The position numbers and the translations under genes were made by a program. 64,000 nucleotides of DNA from Eretmocerus hayati. Taxonomy: Eukaryota; Arthropoda; Insecta; Hymenoptera; Aphelinidae. This document shows positions 53,355 to 64,000 of the stretch, one piece after another; the stretch's first letter is position 1, and the number at the start of each line of letters is the position of its first letter. The notes under the pieces are model-generated. The model had not been told where the DNA came from. It worked only from the letters and a program-made list of their open reading frames with translations, and did no database searches. The stretch lies in the NCBI GenBank assembly GCA_029851415.1, contig CM056743.1:97314501-97378500 (forward strand), in the 5' to 3' direction.

Positions 53355-56300
53355 CTGGAACGAGAAAGGACATCAATATTGTTGGGTTATGTCGAATGGG
53401 GTTACTGCAAAGAAACGTGCGATCTCCAAAAAACCTCTTCATCCCAATAGGGAGGGAAATACACCATTGTATCATGTGGTACTCCTTGCGGGGGTCCCAA
53501 AGAACTTGCATCAGCAATGTAACGTGTCCATCATTGATGAGTATCAACACTAGCCCTCATGGCGAGATCCTCCTCTACAGAACAGGGAGAGTGGTGTTAG
53601 AGACAACCGTCGTATACGAAGACAGCGATAGTTCTTGCCAAGACTCATGCCGGCGCTAGCTGTCAACGGATCGGGATATCTCAGCAAACAGGGCTTGAAG
53701 GGTCATTCAATCGATAGAAATATGGCCTCTAAAAGTCTTGTGGGGAATGGCTCTAGGGTGCTTCAGAATCATTACCTCCTTCGACTATAATTGCAGATTG
53801 AGCAAATTCTGAGAAATCGACATTTTCGTGCTTTTCCGAGGAACTGCGGAGTTTTCTCGATCAGATGGAGTCATAAGTCGATAAAATGGCTGATATAACG
53901 TACATAGGCGTCGAGCCTGATGCGCCTGGAGTGCGACGGTTCGTCTGAAGTACTTGAACTCAACGGTGCTTGCCCTTGAGAATTCTTTTCTTGACGTGAT
54001 GGATAGAGAACCTTCCCGTGAGGGAAAAACATCAATAGATAGCTCCCTGAGGAGAATCATTCTCAAAGAAAAGTTTCGGATATTCTCAATGGCTTACTCG
54101 ATTGATCGAAATCGTTCCGAGAATTCTTGGGAGGAGGGGTTTCAACTCGATTATCTCGACAACAACACGAACCGATTCGAATTCTGTTTGGATTATTCTA
54201 TGGATTGTACTGTGTTCCAAGGGGTAGTTATAAGAAATAAGGAACGCGGTTTATGTTATCCGCATGGTGGAAGATATGGGCTAGAACAATTCGGGACAGA
54301 GATCCCCGCAAGAGTTCCAAGCGTCCGTTAAGCTGTAGAGAATCTTTATTACGGGAATGGCGTGAAAAGAGAGATCTCCGTGTCTAATTTCAACCCGGGC
54401 TCTCCGGGTCTGGAAGTAAGTGCCTCGCTCTTCAAGTGACTTCTCTGGTATACTCCTCGAGAATCTGAACTGGAATAGCCGTGTTGGTCAGAGTACCGTT
54501 TGAGATTCATCAACTTATGGGCACTCATAGGTCATGATACGAAAGCCATTGAGACGGGAGGTTCTTGAAAAGCGTACATACGTGCGTATGATCGAAACTA
54601 GTATATAAGGCAGAGCCCCCCCCCCCCCCAGAAAAGACTTGGGGTTTCGTTTGAAATTTTTGGAATAGTCTCATTTAGTAATCAATTCGAGGTTGCTTCG
54701 ATATTCATCTATAGGATCTCAGTCCTATCAGCGAGATAGCCTAACGAATCATATCGCAGGCTCACTCGAAGCCAGAGGTAGGCACGTTCCCTAATGGTGT
54801 AGACTGACCAGATGATAGATTTGATTGCTCGATCGGTCTCGACAGATCCAAGAATCCGTATCTCGTACATATTTCTAAGCTATGCGTCTGGAATTGCTCA
54901 GTTTGTTTGATTGATAGAAGCTATGTTAGATCAGGGAGTGTATACGTCGATCTCGGCATGCATACTCCAGTAGGTATGTACGTCGAACGCTCTTGGTAAA
55001 ATCTTAATTTCGGCGCTCATCTCGTCCACTTTGTTCCACCATAGACCTGCCCTCTTCACGACAAGACTCTCCACCCGGTTTTTCATGAAAAGGCCGACCC
55101 GGGTCAGTCTCTCGGGGTTCGACAGAGCCAGTATCGCGGTTAAGCAGAGTCATTATCGCGGTCAAAACTGTCGGATCCATTGAATCTCCCACGAATGAAT
55201 TTGAGTGTACGATTTTGAAATGATTGACCAATGAAATTGGGTCGCTCAGAGCGGGGTGCTTCATTCAGGCGAGAAAGGTACTGTAGCTCTTTTGAGGACA
55301 ACGAAGCAGGCCCTACCACAGCCGGTTCGGCCGGACTATCGGCGGAATTAATGTGTCTGCATTTTCCTAAATTTACTTTGGTACACAGTTTCTGGGCGCG
55401 CTTGGGAGAACCGTTACGTATCTTAAAGATGTTCGAAGCGTTCCTGGCAAAGTTCTGACAGAGATCAACCGAAGAATGTATTTCGTTATTCGAATTTACA
55501 GAAGTGAACACAAACTGATTCTTGCTTATTCGGCTGAAATGATTTTGAAGTTGTCCAACTTGAGAAATCGAATTGGAATGAGCGCGATGTAACAGATGCC
55601 GAATGTAATATGGAACATGTGTAACACGTTGTTACCCGAAACTCGCTGATTCCGCTTGACCTGCTCCATACATTCCGGGAGCTGATTTAGCCATCGCGTA
55701 AAATCAGCTTTTCAATGGGTAGTTCAACTCATAGAATCGTGAAATATGAATGGCGTCTCGATGAGACGCCACGCCTTCTCTGTCAGATCATTCTCGTCCC
55801 GAGAATGTGACCGGGGGTGATGATGTTCAAGCTCTGCTCAAACGCGGGACACCACACCTTCCTTGCCAGACCAATATTGTCCGGAGAATGTGACCACGAT
55901 GGCCGAACTAGAATCACAATATATTCACCGATACTTATAGAATAACATACACTAGCCTGATCATTAGCCGATGTTTCAAATCATAATTGAAGGCCAAAAT
56001 ACTGTCGAGAGGAACACATGATTTCGAATATTACAGTCCCATGATTCCGTCAAGTTTATCCAATTTGACAATCGAAGTGATTTTGTATCAACGGGAAAAT
56101 TCTAGGAGGATCATTATTCAGGGTGAAATTTCCGACTAGTGGTGTCACGAGACGCGAGGACTCAGAGTATTTTTCCTGCATGATGTAATCAATCAATACA
56201 ATGTTTTCGAAAAAAATGATACGCACGGAATACATAACATATATTCTAACTATGATAAGTCCCATCCAAGAAATGCAAATACAATCTCTAGATATCGGAA

Positions 56301-57518
56301 GTCACCATTCATGACCGCTCAAACGATTTGGATTGAAATTCCCATTCTTAATTCTGGGCCTATTTGAACTTCCACAGTTGATTTGATCACATTAATGAAT
56401 ATTTCATGAACAGTTCGGAATAACCAGGGTTTTGACTCATTTTGCTAGTGGTAAGCTTCTTGATCTCTAGGCATGATAGGATCTTTCATTTTGCGATTCG
56501 TGACAGTCTTTTGATCAATCGAAGATTCATGATGATGCTTTCGTTCCTCTGCACAATGCGCTGGAAGGTCAAACATGTGGACAAGGAGTATGAAGAAGAA
56601 CGGTTGAAGGGATTGTATTCGTTATGTTACAGAGATTCGGAATCTTCTTCGATCGGAATCCTAGCTGATTCGATGTCAAAATGCGAGCAAAAAATGTGGA
56701 AACGCCATCTAACTCCATGTATTTTCTTGGCATATGCTAACCAGTCGACGAGTATCAAAAGTACAGTGGCTGACATAACGTCTCCGAACGAGCTAGAAGA
56801 GTGTCAGTAAGCATTTTCATAGGAGATCCTCTGTAGAACATGTTGGAGGACTCCGTTTTTTGGTATCTAGTTGTACTTTTTGGAGCGTATACGACATAGC
56901 GCAAGAACCACCAATAAAATGCAATCTCGTAGCAACGTCTGGTACCAAGAATTGCGTCGCCAAAGAGCAGATGGAGGTCGAAATAACGTATAGATTCGTG
57001 ATTTCTATTGTATTCTTACATGTAGGATACGAATTCGAGCCCAATTTTCTTCTCTCTAGTAGAGTTCCCATTTTAATCGTAAAGAACTGCCGTAATTTTG
57101 CATAATTCATTATGATTCGGCGGATAAAAACTCGATCAAGTCGGTCCGTGGTTCATTCCCAGGCGCGTTTTTTGAATCATAGCACCGTCAGTATAATATC
57201 AAGTGGACTTGAACATATTGACTAATTACACCAGAGAGAGTCGTGTGAAGTTGGGAAGGAACAGCTCTCGTTTAATGGATTCGTATTCTTTGCAGAACAT
57301 GAATGAAAATCGAAAGCTCCTGAGGAATCACCACAGTTTTTCGTGATTCGAATGAAAGCCCGACTAGTGAGAGAACAACTGGACTCAAATCCGGATTCTA
57401 CATAAAAAAAAAAAGAATAAGTCATGGATCTATATCTAATCTCGACCTCCATATGCTATCTGACGATGCAATTCTTAGTACAAGACGTTGCTACGAGATT
57501 GCATTTCATTGGTGGTTC
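53355..57518. other. Long stretch without recognisable gene
   Basis: If CCT3 is real, this would be its intron. I see a C-run of 14 at about 54,627, several medium open frames (for example 53,954-54,331 plus, 55,140-55,511 minus) without recognised features, and no further CCT3 exon. Confidence 0.5.
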
Positions 57519-58932
57519 GAATCCGAGGTCTGTTTAGCCGGTCCACCCCTTGGTTCTGAGAAAATCGTGGGAAACGGATGAAAATCGTGGAAATAGTACG
57601 AAATCGCCGTAGACTCTGGACGAAATATCTGTCTGCATATTTTGGGCTGGAGACATTTTCTTGGGAGTTTTGGAGATCGCTGATGAGGAACATGTAGTCA
57701 AAATCTCGATTTTCTCGAATCTAAGATGGCGAAAGGAATTTCTCTGGAGAATGCTCGTTTGAGCTTAAAATACTCCCCTCGGGCGTTTTTGGGGTCGCTG
57801 ATCACGGGAATTGGATCAGAAATTCAAGATTCCTCTATTCAAGATGACGGACACAAGGTGGCGGAACGAGATTTTCTGAAAACTGCTCTCGTGAGTTCAG
57901 AAGATGCTTCTCGGAGGATTTCGGGGTCACTGATCACGAGAATGTAGTCAGAAATGCAAATTCTCCAAATCCAAGAGAGCGGGCTCAAGATATTGGGAGA
58001 TAAACTGGTGAATTCAGGTCTCGAGACTCTCCTCAAGGGTTTTCTGGATGGCTGATATAATTTTGAAGGTAAAATTGATGCTGCTCCTCTGATGAGTTTT
58101 AGGTTTGTGAATCATCTGGTGACTTCTATTCATTAGATCATTCAATATGGGACGAAGTGGGTTTGTCAGCATTCGATTTGGGAGCTTGGAGTTTCTTTGC
58201 CTCCTTCAGATTTGGGTATGAAAGTCACCCATTCACTCCTAGTGACCAGAGTATTCAATTCAAGGCGGAGCAGATGCTGGATTTGAGAGCTTGGAAGTTT
58301 CTCGCCCTCGTGGGATTTGGATATGGAAATCGCAGATCCACTCTTTATCGCCAAAGTACTCAACTCGAGGCCGAGCGGGTGGGTTGAGGTGCTCGGGATT
58401 TTGTTAGCTTCCTCGGATTTGAATTTGAGAACTACTCCTCCATAGCGTCTTTCGATTTCCGAGCCATAGGAGAACTTGATTCAGAGGCATCAATCTTACC
58501 TTCAAAATCATATCAGCGATCCAGGAAACCCTTGGAAAGAGTCCCGAGACCTAAATTTACCAGCTCATGTACCAAAATCTTGAGCCCGCTCTCTTGGATT
58601 TGGAGAATTTGCACTTCTGATTCCATTTTCGTGATCAGTGACCCCGCTAATTCCCGAAAAGCGTCTCCTGGATTCAAGAAAGCAGTTTCCAGAAAATTCC
58701 GTTCCGCCATTCTGTGTCCAGCATCTTGGATTCCAGAAAATCAAAATTCTGACTCCGTGTTCGTGATCAGCGCTCCCCAGAATCCCAAATACAGGTTTTC
58801 AGTCCAAAATATGCAGATCGAGATATTTTGTCCAGATTCCACCGCGGTTTCGTGCTATTTCCACGATTGTCACCCGTTTTCCACGATTTTCTCAGAACCA
58901 AAAAGTGGAACGGCTAAACGGACCTCGGATTC
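57519..58932. mobile_element. Foldback element of 1.4 kb
   Basis: Ends are CGAATCCGAGGTCTGTTTAGCC on the left (read in two parts) and its near-perfect complement ending at 58932. Arms of about 700 bases pair through many blocks, such as the GGTTCTGAGAAAATCGTGG region (57,550) with CCACGATTTTCTCAGAACC (58,882). Within each arm, a unit containing GGGGTC.CTGATCACG recurs about every 120 bases. No transposase. I cannot assign a superfamily. Confidence 0.82.
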
Positions 58933-59311
58933 GGTTTCAGCGGGCCATAATACATACAGAAAGTAGGTGGCATCAAAAGTACAGATTTTTCCATTTTGTG
59001 TGCCGGTGTAATTATTCCAATTTGATACCGAAAAGTTAGTACATCAGTGAAGACTAACAAGGAGGGACCACGGGGTCCAGGTCGCCTATATCTCCCAAGA
59101 TTTTTTTCCAGTTTTGTACTATTGAGAAGATGAAGAATCCAGAGTAATTCCATCAAATTAGCCTCCTGTCCAAAGATACAGCTACTGAGATTAACATTGC
59201 TCATATAGGCCCATGTTAGAAAGTGTATATATATATATATGCTGATAATGCTAACGTTCCTGCCTGTAGCTCTGGACAGGGGGCCCATTTGACGGAGTCA
59301 CTCTAGATTCT

Positions 59312-61127
59312 TCATATTCTAGATGGTACCAGACTGTGAAAAAATTTTGGGGATGATTGGCGACCTGGACCCCGTGGTCCCCCCTTGTGAGTCAGAATCA
59401 TAATCAATACAGACGAAGTGATCGGAATTGAGTCGCCTCTGCATTTATTTTTTATTCTCATTTTATTGAGAATGAACGGTCTGAGAGACCTCTGAATGAA
59501 TGAAATGTTCAACATATCTAATGAGGTATACCTCATTAGATATGTCGAATAATATGGATTCCTCTGATCCACAAAAAAGTGATATTTTGAGGTCTCTCTC
59601 TCACATTGGGAACACGTAACCCACCCTACATAGAAGTTCACTCGAGTTGACATAATTACCAAGAATTTTATACAGATATAATCAATCTTGATATTGTCAC
59701 CATGATTCAAGGGAACGAATTCCAAATTTACTCGTAATTTCTGAGTAATCATGTGAGGAAGGATGCATAGGTGTACCAGTAAAATATGCTAGATATCGTA
59801 GGGATTTATGCTGAACACTTTCCAATTCTTTGATCTCACCTTTTTTCCGTGGTACCCAAATGGATGACCCATGAGTCAATTGTGACCTAACCAGCGTGCA
59901 ATACAATATGCATAATGTATCAGGATCTTTGAATTTTCGCACTTTCTTACGAATTATTGCTAACACCCTTGATGCTTTATTCCGGATAAATTTCAAGTGA
60001 GAAGTGTAAGGCCAGAGTCAATTATGACACCCAACTCACGAATTCCATTCACTTTCTGAATTATTGAATTATTCAAAGTGTATGTGTATTCGAGTTGAAT
60101 TTCTTTTGTGCAACAGAAAGATATTTCATTACATTTCTTAACATTAAAATTCATAAAGTTATCATGACACCATTTTTGTGAACCATATATATCTTCCTGA
60201 AGTAAAACAGCATCAAAGTGTTTACTAATTTTCCTGGGAATTTTGAGATCATCCGCGAATAGAAGAGCATGTGAATATTTTATCACACTGGTTATGTCAT
60301 TTATGAATATGTTGAACAAAAGGGCTCCCAAGTGGGATCTTTGTGGCACACCTGAAGTTACATTGAAATTGTCTGACGTGTTGCCATTCATTCTGACAGC
60401 CTGAGTCCTGCCGGTCAAATACGATTGAAATCATGAGAGTGATGATCCACTTATACCCAATTGACTTAGTTTGAGTACAAGTAAGTTATGGTTTACTGAA
60501 TCAAAGGCGTTCATCAAATTAAAGTATACAGCAGCAACTTGAACATTTTCATCAAACGAGTCAACGATATATTCTGTAAAAGTAAGTAGATTTGAGGTTG
60601 TTGATTTTTTGGGCATGAAGCCGTGTTGTTGTGGGATTATTGCATGACGGTAAACAGAGGAAATATAATCCTCTATTAACAAATCGAGGATTTTCGCAAA
60701 TATTGGACCTTTCGATATGGGTCTATGATTGTTCACCAAATGTGGGTCTCCTGATTTAGATAAGGGAAACACCTAGCTCTTCTTCCGAATTTTAGGGAAT
60801 TTTTCTACACTCAAAATTTCCCTACACTCAATGGAGAGTTGAACAAAATATCGAAAAGTTCGGCGAGATAAAGAACACAGTTCTTTGTAGAAAAGCGTGT
60901 ATCCCATCAGGGCCCAAACCAAGACTACTCTTGGTATTTTGTAAAGCATTTAGAATTTTATCACGACCAATTGTCAATAAAGAAGTCATTGGTAAATCAA
61001 CTTTCTCATTCATTTGGGGACTATTCATGAAATTCAAGCTCTCTGAGTTGTAAAAGGTGGAAAAGTACTCAGCAAATACAGATACAGTGTCTGAGGCATC
61101 TTTCGGTTCCATCGTACCGAATTTCAT
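59312..61127 (-). mobile_element. LINE remnant (Jockey/RTE-like), minus strand
   Basis: Minus-strand pieces in order: MKFGTMEPKDASDTVSVFAEYF region (61,127), LGLGPDGIHAF (about 60,905), HRPISKGPIFAKILD (about 60,720), FNLMNAFDSVNH (about 60,510), GVPQRSHLG with mutated Gly (about 60,340), LLFADDLKIPRK (about 60,255), then the C-terminal part ending with CTLVRSQLTHGSSIWVPRK (about 59,880) and a tail to 59,312. Frames shift several times, and the fragment lacks the endonuclease. Confidence 0.75.
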
Positions 61128-61469
61128 TCTCGCTGGAATCTCATCACTGATATCTTTGGGGTAGACATATCCCCAAAACTTTCGGGCTATCTATAAGGCA
61201 TTTGAAATCTGATTCTCCTAAATCGGTGTTCTGTGAGCTTGTTCATACTAGCAGCAAATTGCCGCGATTTTGGCAATGTGAAATCGCGGTTCGAATGCCC
61301 ATGTGAGACAGGAATGCTGATCCCGCAGCAGTCCACGCGGACTGAGGCAGGATGTAATATTTCTTACCCCTAGAAAGGCGAATCAATCCCAACATGCTCA
61401 GATCTTCTGGCCAAATGTTGTGTCAGGGGTTGGAGGGGGGGGGGGCATTTCAGAACCCAGTTTAACCCG

Positions 61470-61640
61470 CAAACAGCCGAATGCTCGGGCCGGAAATTCT
61501 GTCAAGGGAGAAAATCAACCCCAAAACCCAGGAAGATCGGAGGTTCTGTGAGGGAAAATGCTCGGACCGGAAACTCTGTCACAGAAAGAATTCACTCCAA
61601 AACCTAGAAGGGCAAATAACCAGCAAATGCTCGGAAACTA
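61470..61640. repeat. Short tandem duplication, about 80-bp period
   Basis: ATGCTCGG.CCGGAAA.TCTGTCA recurs at about 61,480 and 61,558, each followed by a CC.AAACC...AGG phrase. ATGCTCGG occurs again near 61,627. Part of a decayed local repeat. Confidence 0.6.
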
Positions 61641-61789
61641 CGGATCCTACTCTTTGTGGGATATCACAGATCGTGTTTCAGCTCCGAAAAATTCAGGAAA
61701 CGTGGTTCAATGTCCCACCGTCGAGATTTGCATCTCAACTCAATCTCAGAAATCTGAAACATATTGAACGCCTTGCAGAATAATTCGCC

Positions 61790-64000
61790 CGAGCATCCAG
61801 TTATTTGCGGTTTACGAAGCCTCTTGATTGGTGAATGATTCCTCTTTCACGACTCAACTTTCGATCTAAGCGTCCGAGCGTTTGCGATTTAGCGGGAGAT
61901 CCCACCCTAATTTAAAAGTCTGGCCTCAAAATCATGGAGGGCTGAAGATCTGGATTCATATGTATTCTACTTTCTCAGAGAGAAAGGGTTGTATTCATGA
62001 CAAGACATTTTCACCGAATTTTCTACTCTAATCCATTTTTTATCCTAAAAATCTGCACATTCACGGATTCGGCTTTAACCATCTTGTTCCTCTCGCGGTT
62101 ACCTTTCTGTTGTAGGTCACATTTTTTTTCCACGACCATACTTCGCACGCAGAAAATTCATCTTAGTCGGTCATTGTCGGTGTGTGTGTGTGTGTCCGTG
62201 CCTTGTTTTTTTGGCGCACGCGTTCTCCTGAACCCTTCCATCGATCTTCCTGAAATTTATATGAGTGCTACAATGACCACCCACAGATGTGCTATGATTT
62301 ACAGATCAATCCATGCAACAATTTTTGATTGATGCCTCTAAAAATTATCAAATTTCTCAAAAAATCTAATATTTTATACATAAATATTCTCGCCTACAAT
62401 CTCCATACCAAACTTTTGTTCACCTAAACGAACATTTTTTCTCTAACCTCCGTCACTTAGTTGATGTCAATTCCTCATTTCCATCTATCATCATAGTCTA
62501 AATCATAAATTTTGCATCAGTCACAAAAGAATCACCTCATATTTCATCTTACTCATATTATCGGAATCCCATATCAACTAATCGATTCATCATAGCAAGA
62601 TGAACATTTCACTAGGTCCTTCCAAATCATTCTAAGAAGCTTTTCTACAAGATGTTTTCAGGAAACGGAAATGAAATCTCGAAAAATTGAGATTTTTTTC
62701 TTTGACTACGTAGAAATCGGGAACTGTTCCATGGATTGATCTGTGAATCCTCTCAGCACATCTTTGGGTGGTTATGTAGCACTCATATGAATTTCAGGAA
62801 GATCGATGGCAGGGTTCAGGATAACGCGTGCGCCAAAAAAGAAACAACGCGCACACACGAAAACATCAAGGACCTGTCGAAGTCATCATCTTACTTCACC
62901 ACAGATCAACTTCAACAAATAGTATTACCTACGATCGGAAGATGTCAGCGAGACGAACACAATCGGGCATCCGGATCCCCTTCCTTCAAGTTTTATGTAT
63001 ATTTGAAAAAAGTGTAAGCAGATCTACTGATACGCGACGCTAGGTGGCTACAAAATTTTATGCCTTTAAAAGACTTCAGATGCGATAAGTATTTTATGGA
63101 AGTGTGTAATTATTGATGAATATCAGATTCCGGTTTGCACCATTGTTCATTATATGCAGGGAACCAGAACTTGATCTTTATAAGGAATAATGATAATGAG
63201 GGTGATAGTGAGACGTGTTTATATCAGGAGCTAAAGTGGGGCGTGTACGTGAAAATCGATGAGTCATTTTCGGTGATTATTTTTGGTGGAGAATCATATT
63301 TTTGGGAGATTATTGGTGTCTGTGTGTGTTGGTTGAAAAATTTTCATGTTATGCAATGAGAAAGCATTCTGCTGATTTCATTTAGAAGCGTATTTTCGAT
63401 CTGAAAACGATGGCGTAGTCAGTTCAACAAGAAAAAGTTCCCCGAACATCTTTGTCCACTGGTTTGCGCCCCCTCCGCCCGATCTCCAAACCGATACAAC
63501 ATTTTGTTCAAAACCATAAGAAGTACCCCAAAAAAATTTACAGACCGATCGATCGAATTCTGTGCGGCTAGATTCATTTTTTTGGGTCAAAAATATTTTC
63601 TTGCTAAAATGCCTCAGAACTCGAGAAATATTGATAATTGCGAAAAATCACGGGCAGTATCCTTGTTTAGATCGAAAAATTACAGGCCACCCCCCTGACG
63701 TTTTTTCTCCGTTCGAGGTACAAATTCGGACGAAATTCATTTTCATATTTTTCGGTCCAAACTATCCGATGGCAGGTCCAGAACTGGAAATTAGTTTCTT
63801 TTTGATACGAACGGCAAAATTTTTTTCGAAATATTGAGCAAAAATTAGTTTGAGTTGCGGGATCGTGTAGCCCGCGGAATTTTAGTTCCAGACTAACTTC
63901 TCTGATGATTTTGGGATTATCCACTCTTCCAGCATAGTCAATTGAAAACGTCGAAATTTAAAGATTCAAAGGCTTCTCCGGCAGGTTAGAGCATCGGTAA
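61790..64000. other. Stretch without recognisable gene
   Basis: AT-rich sequence with a (GT)n run near 62,180. Open frames are short and none is recognised. Confidence 0.5.

Noticed and set aside
53954..54331. 125-codon plus-strand frame ending in a GGRY phrase that recalls HisRS-like proteins
   Set aside because: Only a very short match, no other class II synthetase motif, and no neighbours to support it.

Overview
The window looks like repeat-rich nuclear DNA of an arthropod, probably an insect. Evidence: introns of about 70-100 bp with GT-AG ends, many degraded non-LTR retrotransposons (including an R1-like one), one exon of the chaperonin subunit CCT3, and a Polinton/Maverick (adintovirus-like) element. 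I see no rRNA or tRNA gene, no CRISPR array and no bacterial operon. The species cannot be named from the sequence.

Layout. 1-4,300: a possible LTR-element end, a 176-bp tandem duplication, a LINE tail, and a TATA- and GATA-driven minus-strand unit with four short exons. 4,335-6,735: the left part of a decayed gene of a metazoan family with a cysteine-rich (CXC/tesmin-like) C-terminus; it holds a 1-kb foldback element. At 6,736-6,739 (TTAA) this gene is split by a piggyBac-like non-autonomous element, and the gene resumes at 42,155-42,158 (TTAA). Inside the piggyBac-like element sits a complete Polinton, 7,316-41,891, with TIRs of about 590 bp and the 6-bp duplication AATAAT. Inside the Polinton sit two more insertions: a 10,426-bp giant palindrome (23,763-34,188; Transib-like CACTATAG ends; 5-bp duplication CAGCG) built from a 175-bp satellite, and a nearly complete LINE (35,301-40,420) inserted in a (CTC)n tract of a Polinton gene.

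All Polinton genes are on the minus strand. From right to left: a spliced acidic protein (41,030 to 22,832, split by both insertions), protein-primed DNA polymerase B, a packaging ATPase, two small conserved proteins, a chromodomain integrase, penton-like minor capsid protein, a pVI/pX-like virion peptide, a basic core protein, the double-jelly-roll major capsid protein, an exonuclease-like protein, an adenain-like protease, and an unknown protein interrupted by one stop. Replication, integration and virion functions are all represented, so this is an endogenised virus-like transposon. The polymerase carries an in-frame stop and a frameshift, and the acidic gene and the 8,742-9,809 gene each carry one stop, while the capsid, protease, ATPase and integrase frames are open. 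This copy therefore looks non-autonomous.

42,730-64,000: decaying accessory DNA with several LINE fragments on both strands (two with ATCT tails), an isolated CCT3 exon with intact splice sites, a 1.4-kb foldback element (57,519-58,932), and long stretches where I recognise nothing. The most unusual object is the palindromic satellite array mobilised as one unit between Transib-like ends.
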